From assembly GCA_041738345.1 (NCBI GenBank), contig JBGSPX010000047.1, positions 70,903 to 134,902 of the forward strand: a stretch of DNA of 64,000 bases. Reading direction: 5' to 3'. Positions 17,260 to 26,116 of the stretch are shown here, piece by piece. Source of the stretch: Proteocatella sp041738345 (GTDB taxonomy: Bacteria > Bacillota > Clostridia > Peptostreptococcales > Filifactoraceae). How positions within the stretch are numbered: position 1 is the stretch's first letter; each line of letters starts with the position of its first letter. A program made the translations under genes and the position numbers. Below the pieces are notes generated by a model that searched no databases, was not told the DNA's origin, and saw nothing but the letters and a program-made list of their open reading frames with translations.

Positions 17260-18081
17260 TTATCCTCTTGTTTTTCCGCCGGCTACATTGTATGTTACAC
17301 CGTGAATATAGCTTCCTCTTTCTGAAGCTAAATAACAAACTAAATCTGCTACCTCTGAAAGCTTTCCAGATCTTCCAAGCGGTGTAGTAGAAGTTTTACT
17401 ATAACCTTTACGAAGTTCTTCTACTGTTATTCCTCGTGTATAAGCAAGTGCAGTTTCATATTCTATAGTTCTAAGACCTGTTGCCTCAAGAATTCCAGGT
17501 GCTACTCCAACTACTCTAACGCCCTGTTTCCCAAGTTCTTTTGCCCATGAACGAGTGAATGAATTTACTGCATTTTTAGAAGCTGCATAAATACTTTGGC
17601 CTTCAGAACCTTCTAGCCCACTTTCTGAAGACATATTTATTATAACACCTGAACCGTCTTTAACCATTTCTCTAGCTACTGCTTGAGCACAGAAAAATAC
17701 ACCTTTTATATTTACATTTATAATCTTGTCAAATACCGCTTCATCAAGCTCATATTTACTATTTTCTTGATTTGCATCTACCAAAAGTCTTGGTATATTT
17801 ATACCTGCATTATTAACTAAGATGTCTATATTTCCAAAGGTATCTTTGGTTTTTTGTATCATATCTTTTACATTAGTATAATCCGTTACATCTGTAACTA
17901 CATAAAGCATTTTCCCGCTGTTTTCATTAAGCTCCATTTGCGGTGCATCTTTGCTCATATCACAAATTACTACATTTGCTCCATTATTTAAAAACTCTTG
18001 TGCTACCGATTTGCCTATCCCTGAAGCCCCTCCAGTAACAATAACGGTTTTACCTTCTAAATTAAGCCATGATTTTGTCAT
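17260..18081 (-). CDS. srlD: Sorbitol-6-phosphate 2-dehydrogenase (SDR family)
   Basis: This 273-residue classical short-chain dehydrogenase oxidises sorbitol 6-phosphate to fructose 6-phosphate with NAD. It shows the NAD-binding TGGASGIG, the NNAG motif, the catalytic Ser in INMSSESG and the catalytic YxxxK (YAASK). Residue length and the NAGINIPRLLVD segment resemble the sorbitol-6-phosphate dehydrogenases of Firmicutes PTS operons. It is the last gene of the glucitol PTS operon, after the EIIA gene and a hairpin-containing gap. Confidence 0.9.
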   Translation of the reverse strand: MTKSWLNLEGKTVIVTGGASGIGKSVAQEFLNNGANVVICDMSKDAPQMELNENSGKMLYVVTDVTDYTNVKDMIQKTKDTFGNIDILVNNAGINIPRLLVDANQENSKYELDEAVFDKIINVNIKGVFFCAQAVAREMVKDGSGVIINMSSESGLEGSEGQSIYAASKNAVNSFTRSWAKELGKQGVRVVGVAPGILEATGLRTIEYETALAYTRGITVEELRKGYSKTSTTPLGRSGKLSEVADLVCYLASERGSYIHGVTYNVAGGKTRG

Positions 18082-18114
18082 ATTATACCTCTATTCCTTT
18101 GACTTATTACAGAA

Positions 18115-18151
18115 ATTAAAGTATAATTTTCTTAGAATATTATACTTTAAT
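18115..18151. repeat. Perfect intra-operon hairpin between srlB and srlD
   Basis: TTAAAGTATAAT and ATTATACTTTAA (13-bp arms counting the flanking A/T) enclose an 11-base loop. No strong U-run follows on the minus strand, so it is more likely an mRNA-stabilising or attenuating hairpin than a full terminator. Confidence 0.6.
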
Positions 18152-18159
18152 ATTCCAAA

Positions 18160-18525
18160 CTAATTTCTTATTATTTTTAGAATTGTACCAACTGCCATTG
18201 GTGCAATTTCTTTTTGTTCTAAATATAAAGTACCTGCGGCTTTCACTTCTTCTTCGCCTTGAAAATTGAACGTAATATGTCCTAATTCTTTAAGGTTATT
18301 ATTTACTGCTTCTCCTACACATTTTACTGTATAAGTTTCATCATCAATACACAACACATCATCTTTTTTTATGTCTTCAACAAGATTATTTTCTTGATGT
18401 ATAAAGCAATAATCCATAAGTTCTTGAGGTGCATTGTCTTTAAAAGTTATAAACATTCCCATTTCAAGAAAATCTGTGGCTTTTTCTCCAATCTTGTCTA
18501 TCCTTGTACTGTAAATAGTTTTCAT
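18160..18525 (-). CDS. srlB: PTS glucitol/sorbitol-specific EIIA
   Basis: This 121-residue protein aligns end to end with the EIIA-Gut family. The NAPQELMDYCFIH segment places the predicted phosphorylated His at residue 43, the same position as in E. coli SrlB, and LGHITFNFQG and the MAVGTILKI end are also family-like. It receives phosphate from HPr and passes it to the EIIB encoded two genes upstream. Part of the sorbitol operon. Confidence 0.92.
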   Translation of the reverse strand: MKTIYSTRIDKIGEKATDFLEMGMFITFKDNAPQELMDYCFIHQENNLVEDIKKDDVLCIDDETYTVKCVGEAVNNNLKELGHITFNFQGEEEVKAAGTLYLEQKEIAPMAVGTILKIIRN

Positions 18526-18548
18526 AATTTTCCCTCGTAAATTTAAAT

Positions 18549-19115
18549 TTATTTATATAATCCAAAACTTACAAACCATGCTACTACAACCGTAGGCGCT
18601 CCTGTTAAAAATCTTGAATAAAGTACTGATGGTACTCCAACTTGCACCGTATCTGGCTCAGCTTCTGCAAGTCCAAGTCCTACTGGTATAAAGTCTGCTG
18701 CTGCTTGAGCGTTTATCGCAAATAGTGCTGGAAGTGCTAAGTGTGGAGGTATATTTCCTTTTCCAATTTCTGCTCCAATTAAAACTCCTACTATCTGTGC
18801 TATAACAGCGCCAGGTCCAAGAAATGGTGATAGTAATGGGAATGAGCATATCAGTGATAATACTACAAGTCCACCAACAGTTCCCACAAGTGGTGTAAGA
18901 AGATTTGCAATCCAGCTTCCTACTCCAGATTCATTTATAATACCTATCATTACTGCAACAAATGCCATAAATGGAAGTATTGTGTGTATAACTGTATCTA
19001 TAGTATCTCTACCTGCTTGAAATAATGTACTACTAAAATTTCCTATAGCTATACCGATTTTTCCTACAAGTCCGCCCGTCTGCTGACTTATTTTTTTATT
19101 TGTATCGTAACCCAT
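18549..19115 (-). CDS. srlE: PTS glucitol/sorbitol EIIBC component, C-terminal membrane part
   Basis: This 188-residue membrane protein corresponds to the C-terminal half of SrlE (EIIBC-Gut): FNSSTL-like entry segment, IHTILPFMAFVAVMIGII, LSLICSFPLLSPFLGPGAVIAQIVG and the ADFIPVGLGLAEAEPDTV loop that ends the transporter. In E. coli this part is fused behind the EIIB domain in one protein of about 319 residues. Here it is a separate gene with its own AGGAGG and ATG, 27 bp after the EIIB gene's stop, so the split is natural rather than a sequencing frameshift. Confidence 0.88.
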   Translation of the reverse strand: MGYDTNKKISQQTGGLVGKIGIAIGNFSSTLFQAGRDTIDTVIHTILPFMAFVAVMIGIINESGVGSWIANLLTPLVGTVGGLVVLSLICSFPLLSPFLGPGAVIAQIVGVLIGAEIGKGNIPPHLALPALFAINAQAAADFIPVGLGLAEAEPDTVQVGVPSVLYSRFLTGAPTVVVAWFVSFGLYK

Positions 19116-19142
19116 CTGAGATTTCCTCCTATAAATTTTTTT

Positions 19143-19511
19143 CTATATAAGCTCTACATTATCAGGCTTTACTCCTGAAACGTATATATCTTCTTTTATA
19201 AACATTGCCAGTGGACCACTTTTTCCAGTCTTCATTATATTTACTGTAGGAATTTTCTTTTGAGGATATATACCGCATCTTAAAGTTCCACCACAATTTA
19301 TTATTACACAGGCAATTTCTTCGTCCCTAACGCCTTTAGTAAATCCATCTATAAGTTCACAACCTGTAAGTTCAGCTATTCTAACTGCAGTATCAGGTGT
19401 TGCTCCACCAGTTATATAAACTACTTTATTCTTTTTTTCAGTAGGTTCTACTATAATAGGGCCACCCCATCCACCTGAACCTTTGTTTATTTTTACTTTT
19501 TTATATTCCAT
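19143..19511 (-). CDS. srlE: PTS glucitol/sorbitol EIIB component, stand-alone
   Basis: This 122-residue soluble protein matches the N-terminal EIIB domain of SrlE: KGSGGWGGPIIVEPT, then VVYITGGATPDTAVRIAELTG and INCGGTLRCGIYPQKKIPTVNI, which contains the candidate phosphocysteines. It transfers phosphate from EIIA (His43) to sorbitol during transport by the two membrane subunits. RBS AGGAGG precedes the start; the gene lies 9 bp after srlA. Confidence 0.88.
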   Translation of the reverse strand: MEYKKVKINKGSGGWGGPIIVEPTEKKNKVVYITGGATPDTAVRIAELTGCELIDGFTKGVRDEEIACVIINCGGTLRCGIYPQKKIPTVNIMKTGKSGPLAMFIKEDIYVSGVKPDNVELI

Positions 19512-19520
19512 AATATCCTC

Positions 19521-20084
19521 CTAATGTCCTATATTAACTTCTGTGCTTAATTTTATTCCCTGCTGTTTTTCAACATAAGCTGTTGTGAAATCTGTTATCC
19601 AACCTCTAAAGAAGTTTGTAATCATACCTACAAATAGATATCTTACTGCTAAATCTGTAGTTGAAAGTCCAAGTGTTGTTATTCCTGATGCTATTCCTAA
19701 AAATACAAATAACTCTCCTGGATTTATGTGTGGAAACAATCCATTCATAGTGTGACAAGAAAAACTTGCTGCTGCATAGTAGCTTGGCTTATATTTTTCA
19801 GGCATAAATTTACCAAGTGATAATGTCATTGGGTTTGCGAAAACAAATGTTCCTATAACCGGTAGTATTAAGTATCTGCTTATTGGATTTGATGAGCATT
19901 TTTTTGCTAACTTTTCAATTTTTTCTTCTCCAATAAATTTTATAATTGCATTCATAGTAACAAGAAGTGCTACTAATAGTGGAATGATTCCTGTTACGAA
20001 ATCCATGAATTGTGCTCCACCTGCTCTAAATAAATTCATAAATGAATCTGCACCTCTTGCAAATACATCCAACATATGTGTCAT
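19521..20084 (-). CDS. srlA: PTS glucitol/sorbitol EIIC component
   Basis: This 187-residue membrane protein has the length of E. coli SrlA (EIIC2-Gut). Features are MDFVTGIIPLLVALLVTMNAI, the long hydrophilic KKCSSNPISRY loop, GTFVFANPMTLSLGKFMPEKYKPSYYAAASFSCHTMNGLFPHINPGE (given here only as the central family signature region, about residues 77-125), and four to five helices. The first ATG, 8 bases after AGGAGG, is used. It forms the transport channel with the srlE-encoded membrane part. Confidence 0.9.
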   Translation of the reverse strand: MTHMLDVFARGADSFMNLFRAGGAQFMDFVTGIIPLLVALLVTMNAIIKFIGEEKIEKLAKKCSSNPISRYLILPVIGTFVFANPMTLSLGKFMPEKYKPSYYAAASFSCHTMNGLFPHINPGELFVFLGIASGITTLGLSTTDLAVRYLFVGMITNFFRGWITDFTTAYVEKQQGIKLSTEVNIGH

Positions 20085-20112
20085 ATAAATAACCTCCTAA
20101 TATTTTTTTATT

Positions 20113-20523
20113 TTAAACCACTACTTCAGCTTCAACTAAACTACCCTCCTCCATTTTAAAAGTTTTGTAATTTTTAACTGCATCTAATATCGCCTTTTTT
20201 AGTGGTTTGTTAAACTGTGTTAAATGTTCTTCTTCTATCTTATCTATATACATATCTTCAAGCCCTTTAAATGTTCTTACTCTAGCAGCTATCGTAAATC
20301 CCTGCATTTTTCTTGATTCTACAATAAACCCATCATTTTCTATTCTTATAAGCACTATAGTACCTGAAGTAAACATTCCTTTTTTTCTTCCTATAGCTAC
20401 TTTTCCAAGTTTTCTAAGCTCTATATAATTTTTGTTGAAATCCTTTATCTGTATAAGTCCTAGTGTAAAATTTAAAATCCATACTACTATTGCTATTATG
20501 ATTAAAACTAAAATAGAATCCAT
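20113..20523 (-). CDS. srlM: Glucitol operon activator GutM
   Basis: This 136-residue protein has one N-terminal membrane helix (residues 4-25) followed by a soluble domain with RKLGKVAIGRKKG and ESRKMQGFTIAARV, the pattern of GutM/SrlM. GutM proteins modulate expression of the sorbitol genes; the mechanism is unsettled. The gene lies immediately after the PRD regulator (1-bp gap) and before the PTS genes. Confidence 0.85.
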   Translation of the reverse strand: MDSILVLIIIAIVVWILNFTLGLIQIKDFNKNYIELRKLGKVAIGRKKGMFTSGTIVLIRIENDGFIVESRKMQGFTIAARVRTFKGLEDMYIDKIEEEHLTQFNKPLKKAILDAVKNYKTFKMEEGSLVEAEVVV

Positions 20524-20524
20524 A

Positions 20525-22489
20525 TTATCTCCTTTCTAAAATCTCAATAAACTCATCATAATTTCGAGTTTTTATAAGCTTTTGAACCTTTTTCTTATCT
20601 CTTGATAAATCTATTATATCTTGATAGGTTTTTATAATTAGGTCTTGATTGTTTTTACTTTCAGATGGAATAACCATAAGTATTATAAGTCCGACTTCCT
20701 TACCATCCACTTGAATTGGCTTTTTTAATATTCCATAGCTTAAAATAACTTCTTTGGCATCTTCATCAACTGCATGAGGTAATGCAATATACCCTCCAAA
20801 TGCTGTAGCTGCTTTCTTTTCTCGCTCTAAAACACTTGTTTTGTAGGTCTTTGAAACTAAATTTTCCTCGACTAAGCTAGTTAGCATATGTTCTAGATTT
20901 TCCATAAAAGTAGCTTCATCTAAGTGAAATACTAAACGTGAATCTAGTTTTTCTTCTAAAGCACTACTTTTTCGATAAGCCACATTTTCATCTATAAGGA
21001 TTAACTGTCTTTCTATATCGTTTTTAAGTTCATCCTCATCAAATATAGACTTTATTCTTATTATAGGAACTAAAGTATCTAAATCCAAATCTACTAAACT
21101 AAATACTATATCATAGTTATCTGCAATTTCTTTATTAAAATCCAAATCCGAATATGAATTAAATACTATCTTTTCTCCCAATATCTTTTTTAATTTTATC
21201 CCTAGCAAAATCGCTGTTCCAAGTCCTGTACCACATACAATGCATGCATTTTCTATTTTTCTTGGTATTCTATCAGCTTTTTCAAAATAAGTTCCAAAAT
21301 GAAGGGCTAAATATCCTGTTTCATCATCGTCCACATGAACCTTGTATTTCTCTTCTATAACATCTGCTGCTATTTTCGCTATTTCATATGGCAGTTTGTA
21401 GTTTTCTTTAATCTCCTTAAGCATCGGATTTTTATATTTTATATTAAGTACCATTCGATTAAGTGCATAATATAAGTGATATTCAAGCCCTTGTATAAGC
21501 TGCTTATCTTTTTCAAGTTTTAAGCCTGTAAATTTAAATACTCTATCAAATATCTGTTTTCTAAGTATAGTTATGTTTTCATTTATTATTATGTTTCTAA
21601 GTATTTCATGATAAAGTGGCGCGTTTCTTCCCAAAAGAGGCATAACTATAAATATCGTTTCAAAATCACTTATCTCAATATTTAAAAAAGCTTCAATCTC
21701 ATTTTTTAATGATTTCCCTCTTTTATATTCCTCTGACTCTAATATTATTTGATACTGTGGCTGAACAGCTATAATGCTCTTATCATGTTTTAGTCTTATT
21801 AGCATTACTGCGATATATCTAATAAGATTTCTTAAGAGCGCTTCTGTAATGCTAAACATATTCGCTTTAAGATTTTCTACTAATTTGATTTTTAATTTTT
21901 CTAAATCTGATTTTTTAATAATGTTGCTTTCATCGAGCATAATCTTAGCGTCTTCATAAGTCTTACAAATATTTTCTAAAATTATAAGTCTAAGATTTAT
22001 TTCATCCCCCTCGACTTTGATTCCAGCATTAGTTTTTCGCTTTAACAAAAGCCCATGCTCTTCAAGTTTCTTATCTACTTTTTTTAAATCTTTAACTAGT
22101 GTAGTTCTTCCTACATTCATTTCTTCAGCTAAATCATCTATAGTTATTACATCTTCTATTGCTACTAAACGATTTATAAGATAATCCACTCTTTCGTCAG
22201 GATTATTGAGCTGAGAGAATTTTTGCTTTTGCCTTCTATTTAAATCCAATAATTCTCTAAATTTTTCTTGGTTAATTAGTTTAAGTTCATAATCACCATT
22301 TGGATTTTTGTCTATCACTGCAATATCTGATGGTATTTCATCTTGAAGCTGTTTTAAATAATTTCTTATGCTTCTCGTACTTACCTTCATTTCTTCTGAA
22401 AAATCTTTCAATGAAATACTTTTGCAGTTTGCTAATATTTCAAGCATTGTGAGTAATTTTCGTTCTAATGATTTTGTAATCATTTTCAT
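20525..22489 (-). CDS. srlR: PRD-containing PTS regulator of the sorbitol operon (SrlR/GutR, MtlR type)
   Basis: This 654-residue regulator has an N-terminal HTH (residues 10-65), a second HTH (about 95-140, DLAEEMNVGRTTLVKDLKK), two PRD regions (about 190-400), an EIIB-like domain with Cys in IVCGTGLGTAILLG (near 405) and a C-terminal EIIA-like domain with His in GGYIALPHAVDED. That is the layout of DNA-binding activators such as MtlR, controlled by PTS phosphorylation. It heads the sorbitol operon. Start may be this ATG or the one 6 bp further in; both are compatible with GAAGGA...GAGGG. Confidence 0.88.
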   Translation of the reverse strand: MKMITKSLERKLLTMLEILANCKSISLKDFSEEMKVSTRSIRNYLKQLQDEIPSDIAVIDKNPNGDYELKLINQEKFRELLDLNRRQKQKFSQLNNPDERVDYLINRLVAIEDVITIDDLAEEMNVGRTTLVKDLKKVDKKLEEHGLLLKRKTNAGIKVEGDEINLRLIILENICKTYEDAKIMLDESNIIKKSDLEKLKIKLVENLKANMFSITEALLRNLIRYIAVMLIRLKHDKSIIAVQPQYQIILESEEYKRGKSLKNEIEAFLNIEISDFETIFIVMPLLGRNAPLYHEILRNIIINENITILRKQIFDRVFKFTGLKLEKDKQLIQGLEYHLYYALNRMVLNIKYKNPMLKEIKENYKLPYEIAKIAADVIEEKYKVHVDDDETGYLALHFGTYFEKADRIPRKIENACIVCGTGLGTAILLGIKLKKILGEKIVFNSYSDLDFNKEIADNYDIVFSLVDLDLDTLVPIIRIKSIFDEDELKNDIERQLILIDENVAYRKSSALEEKLDSRLVFHLDEATFMENLEHMLTSLVEENLVSKTYKTSVLEREKKAATAFGGYIALPHAVDEDAKEVILSYGILKKPIQVDGKEVGLIILMVIPSESKNNQDLIIKTYQDIIDLSRDKKKVQKLIKTRNYDEFIEILERR

Positions 22490-22644
22490 CCCTCAATTCC
22501 TTCTTTACACTTATCTTACTATATAGATTCTATTTGTTTAATATTAACTTTTTCACATTTTTTAAATAAATTTGGAAAAAACGTGTACTAATCAATTAGA
22601 GATTTTAACACATATTTAATATTTAGTATACCAATTTTGTATTT

Positions 22645-22686
22645 CAAAAAAACTACATCCATAAAATATAGGTGTAGTTTTTTTAG
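22645..22686 (-). terminator. Intrinsic terminator of the membrane protein/DUF5714 operon
   Basis: AAAAACTACATC and GGTGTAGTTTTT form a stem with one wobble pair; on the minus strand a run of seven T follows. The rest of the 233-bp gap toward srlR presumably holds the srl promoter, but I see no convincing hexamer pair. Confidence 0.8.
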
Positions 22687-22722
22687 AATTTTTATTAAAT
22701 TAATAAGAAACATTATCATTTT

Positions 22723-23862
22723 TTAAGAAAACCAAATATTAATAAGAAATCCTATAAAAATCGACCATTTAACCCAATTTATACGTTTTGCATACTCTAA
22801 ATATTTTTTATTAACTTCAGATTTTTTGGTAAATCTCTTTTGAATATACTCAATTAATATAAGTACAATCGCAATTATAATTTGTTTATACAGTTTAATT
22901 AATTCATTTCTTTCCGTTTCCTCTTCAAATACAATATTCTCCACTCTATATACTTTTCGCTCTGGATAAATTTCGTAAAAATCTTCTGTTTTAGTTTCAA
23001 AATTATCTACAGTATACCCATATCTATATAAATCTAAATCATTACTTGAATTTAAAGTTATTTTATTACTTTTAATTTCTTTCTCTAAATTTTCTAACCT
23101 TATCCATTGCTCTCCTACGACAATGCCATTGTTATACTCTATAAATGAAATATAAACATTTTTTAACTTAGATTTAGATTTGTTCTTCACATCAACCACA
23201 TATGTATTTTTATCCGATGATGTATTTTGTCTATACGTCTTTATATCTAATATATCAACTGATGAATTAAGTTTATTTAAAACATCTTCTAATTTCCCAT
23301 CAAAAACCATATAATCTAGTGTACTTGATTCTCCAACGCTTAGTTTTCGCCTTAAATAATTATTACTACTATCCATATAATAAACTTCATCTATGTTTAG
23401 AGATGCTTTTTCTGATACATCCTCATGCTGAGTACTTAGTATAGCAACTTCTCCTGCATTAAGACGACTTAAAGTATAGGCCTTCCCCAAATAATGACCA
23501 CTTTTGTTAGTTTCTTGAGTATCCAAACTTATCCATATATCATAAATAGTTTCTTTTGAAATATTTTTTATCTTTATCTGCGAATACTTTGAGTTATCAT
23601 CTTTTTTTATATATTGATCTGAAGTTTTTATATCTTCATAATTAACATATAATGGCTTACTTATTTCAAGCTTAGGCGTTTTATCTACTTCTTCAGACTG
23701 CTTTTGCACTTTATCTATTTCTTCAAACTGACTTTCAGCTTCTGTTGATACATTACTTGCAAAAAAAACTACTGTACAAATTAGAATACTCATAAATATT
23801 ATAGCTAACAAAATTTTGTTTTTTCCTAAAAAAACACTCCATTTTTTTAAAAATTTATCCAT
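22723..23862 (-). CDS. Hypothetical membrane-anchored protein, 379 residues
   Basis: I do not recognise a family. One N-terminal membrane helix (residues 18-36) is followed by an acidic linker with EEIDKVQKQSEEVDK, then a roughly 270-residue extracytoplasmic region that seems to repeat a beta-rich unit twice (SQIKIKNISKETIYDIWISL and YVVDVKNKSKSKLKNVYISF, each followed by a Leu-x-Asn/Ala segment). Two C-terminal helices lie at about 326-344 and 363-379. The repeated unit reads like an immunoglobulin-like or FxLYD-type domain. It follows the DUF5714 gene by 15 bp and is probably co-transcribed. Confidence 0.7.
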   Translation of the reverse strand: MDKFLKKWSVFLGKNKILLAIIFMSILICTVVFFASNVSTEAESQFEEIDKVQKQSEEVDKTPKLEISKPLYVNYEDIKTSDQYIKKDDNSKYSQIKIKNISKETIYDIWISLDTQETNKSGHYLGKAYTLSRLNAGEVAILSTQHEDVSEKASLNIDEVYYMDSSNNYLRRKLSVGESSTLDYMVFDGKLEDVLNKLNSSVDILDIKTYRQNTSSDKNTYVVDVKNKSKSKLKNVYISFIEYNNGIVVGEQWIRLENLEKEIKSNKITLNSSNDLDLYRYGYTVDNFETKTEDFYEIYPERKVYRVENIVFEEETERNELIKLYKQIIIAIVLILIEYIQKRFTKKSEVNKKYLEYAKRINWVKWSIFIGFLINIWFS

Positions 23863-23877
23863 CTAATCCCCCCAATA

Positions 23878-24639
23878 CTAATTATAATAATTACATTTTT
23901 CTTTTCTACATCCATGAGGATGTCTATGACTATCCTTGCATAAAACATCACATTCAAATTCTAATTTTATCCCCAAATATTCTTCTGATTTTTCACACGC
24001 TACTTTTAGTGCTGTATATGCAAAGTTTTTACAGCAACAAGGCCCTGCCTGATATGCAATAGCTTTGATTACATCAGAAACCACATGCATAGTATGAGAA
24101 GTTTCAATATCTTTTGGACAAGCAGCCCCAAGTATGACACTATAAACTGCACCTATTGCAGGCGCTATCCCACATACTCCAGTAAGTCCACAATATGCGC
24201 CTATTGCTTGTTTTTGAGTTCTATTTATTGCTTCTTGAAGCTGTTTTTGGGTTATATCTAATCCATTGTTTCTTAATGCTATCATAAATGAACCTGCCAC
24301 TACCCAAGCATGTTCACACCCAAGCATTGGCAACTTTAAGCTGTCTATCAGATTTTCAGCTATTATATACGGATTAATTTCCTTCTGCTTCCAAACTTCA
24401 TCTATCAATACCTCTAAAGTTTTTTTACCATGGCAGGCTTCGCATATATAATGTCCTTCTGGACAATTTACATAACCTAGCTCCTTAATTCCACATTCAA
24501 AACATTTAAGTTCCTGTGCTTCTTCAAAGTAATCTAGCTTTCCTCCACATACAAGGCAATTTTCTTTGATTTCATTCTGCTCACTAGCAGACTCGCCAGC
24601 AGGAATTCAACAGCCACTTTGATTATATAAATATTTCAT
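23878..24639 (-). CDS. DUF5714-like protein with in-frame UGA, probable selenoprotein
   Basis: The reading frame starts at an ATG behind AGAGGAAC, encodes MKYLYNQSGC, meets UGA as codon 11, then stays open to 253 residues. After the UGA come zinc- or iron-like cysteine pairs (CLVCGG, CFECG, CPEGHYICEACH), then a conserved-looking domain with YCGLTGVCGIAPAIGA, AACPKD and QAGPCCCKNF, resembling DUF5714. The cysteine-rich N-terminal part has no in-frame ATG or GTG after the UGA, so its conservation only makes sense if the UGA is read. A small hairpin with a G-rich loop follows. Sec would sit next to Cys10, a redox-type CU pair. A frameshift or nonsense mutation is the alternative. Confidence 0.72.
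24577..24602 (-). promoter_or_regulatory. Candidate bacterial SECIS hairpin
   Basis: Four bases after the UGA (24607-24609) the minus strand reads CTG-CTGGC-GAGTCT-GCTAG-TGAG-CAG: a 5-bp upper stem with one G-T pair, a 6-base GAGTCT loop and a 3-bp lower stem below a 4-base bulge. The loop and 3' side (AGTCTGC) resemble the E. coli fdhF element (GGTCTGC). The distance from UGA to the loop is at the short end of the known range. Confidence 0.55.
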
Positions 24640-24702
24640 AAAGTTCCTCTCTTTTTAATTTATTTTTAGATTCTTAATTTATTTTTTAAATTAAAATAGC
24701 TA

Positions 24703-26103
24703 TTATTCTATAATATTGCTAAATAATCGCTCTAAGGCTTCCTCTAATTTTTCATTTTCAAAATTAGAATAATTTATTACTATTTTACCAGAAATATCAT
24801 CTTTATTTCCATAATAATAATAAGATAGACAAGATATTATTATTCCATTTTTTCTTGCCGAATCTATAATTTCAAAATCTGATAACTCAGTATCTACATC
24901 CACTATAAAGTGAAGTCCTGAATTTGATTCTAAAATATCTATATTTGAAGAGAATCTACTTTTTTTCAACTCATCTAAAATAAATTTTCTCTGAAGTTTA
25001 TAAAAATTCCTCATCCGATTTATATGTCTTTCAAAATAACCTCTATTTATAAACCTTGCAAGTGTATGCTGTTCAAAACTTGAAACCGCACATGAGTAAA
25101 AACCCATCTTTTTTTTGTATTCATTTACTAAATGTATAGGTAACACCATATAGCTTATACGAATTGTTGGTGCTATCGTTTTTGAAAAAGTATTCATATA
25201 TATGACTTTGTTTCCTGAGTCTATGCTTTGAAGAGTACTTATTGGTCTACCTATGAAACGAAATTCACTATCATATTCATCTTCAATTATATATCTATCC
25301 TTAGCTATTTCTGCCCACTTTAATAACTCCTGTCTTCGCTTTATTGGCATTACTACACCTGTTGGAAAATGATGCGAGGGAGAAATATGAACTATATTTG
25401 CGTTACTTTTTTCTAATTCTAAAATATCAATCCCATCGTCATCTATGTCTATATACTCAAATTTTACTCCATTTGCTTCATAAATTTGAGCAATCTTAGG
25501 ATATCCTGGATTTTCTACTGCAAATACACAATCTTTTTTAAAAAACTGTATAATCATATTATACAGCTGTTCTGTGCCAGCACCTATTATTATTTGCTCT
25601 GAATCAACATCCATTCCTGCAAACCTATATAAATAATTAGCTATTTCTTCTCTTAATTCCATAGTTCCATTAAATGGCGTTGGATTTAAAAGCTGAGTAT
25701 TTTTATCTGTAAGCACTTCTCTTGTAACCTTTGACCAAATTGAAAAAGGGAATTTACTTTCATTCACATTATTCGTTTTAAAATCCATAAAATAATTTTC
25801 TTCATCCAAGTTTATTGCTTTAGATATTTTTTTATGTACTTTTTCAATATTTTTACTACTTTGCAGTTCACTAACATAATAACCACTTTTTTCTACTGAA
25901 TACACATACCCTTCTATTGAGAGCTGTGTATAAGCATTTTCAACGGTTACTACACTTATATTCAAATGATTTGCAAGGCTTCTTTTTGACGGAAGTTTAT
26001 CTCCTGATTTTATTTTTCCACATAAAATATCTGCTTTTATACTTCTATATAAAAATTCATATAAACTGACATTCCCTCTAATATTCATATCATATGTAAG
26101 CAT
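24703..26103 (-). CDS. pdxR: PdxR, MocR-family regulator of PLP synthesis
   Basis: This 466-residue protein has an N-terminal GntR winged helix (residues 10-75, GDKLPSKRSLANHLNISVVTVENAYTQL region) and a C-terminal class I aminotransferase fold with the PLP-binding Lys in MNTFSKTIAPTIRISYM. MocR proteins of this type sense PLP. It is transcribed divergently from pdxS-pdxT across 109 bp that hold a long inverted repeat, so assignment as PdxR, activator of pdxST and autoregulator, is strong by context. The DUF5714 gene follows 63 bp after its stop. Confidence 0.9.
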   Translation of the reverse strand: MLTYDMNIRGNVSLYEFLYRSIKADILCGKIKSGDKLPSKRSLANHLNISVVTVENAYTQLSIEGYVYSVEKSGYYVSELQSSKNIEKVHKKISKAINLDEENYFMDFKTNNVNESKFPFSIWSKVTREVLTDKNTQLLNPTPFNGTMELREEIANYLYRFAGMDVDSEQIIIGAGTEQLYNMIIQFFKKDCVFAVENPGYPKIAQIYEANGVKFEYIDIDDDGIDILELEKSNANIVHISPSHHFPTGVVMPIKRRQELLKWAEIAKDRYIIEDEYDSEFRFIGRPISTLQSIDSGNKVIYMNTFSKTIAPTIRISYMVLPIHLVNEYKKKMGFYSCAVSSFEQHTLARFINRGYFERHINRMRNFYKLQRKFILDELKKSRFSSNIDILESNSGLHFIVDVDTELSDFEIIDSARKNGIIISCLSYYYYGNKDDISGKIVINYSNFENEKLEEALERLFSNIIE

Positions 26104-26116
26104 AATTTCTCCAATC

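Noticed and set aside
24601..24639. Ten-codon peptide MKYLYNQSGC as a separate gene with a pseudogene behind it
   Set aside because: The frame after the UGA is intact for 242 codons with ordered cysteine motifs; decay would be expected to leave further stops.
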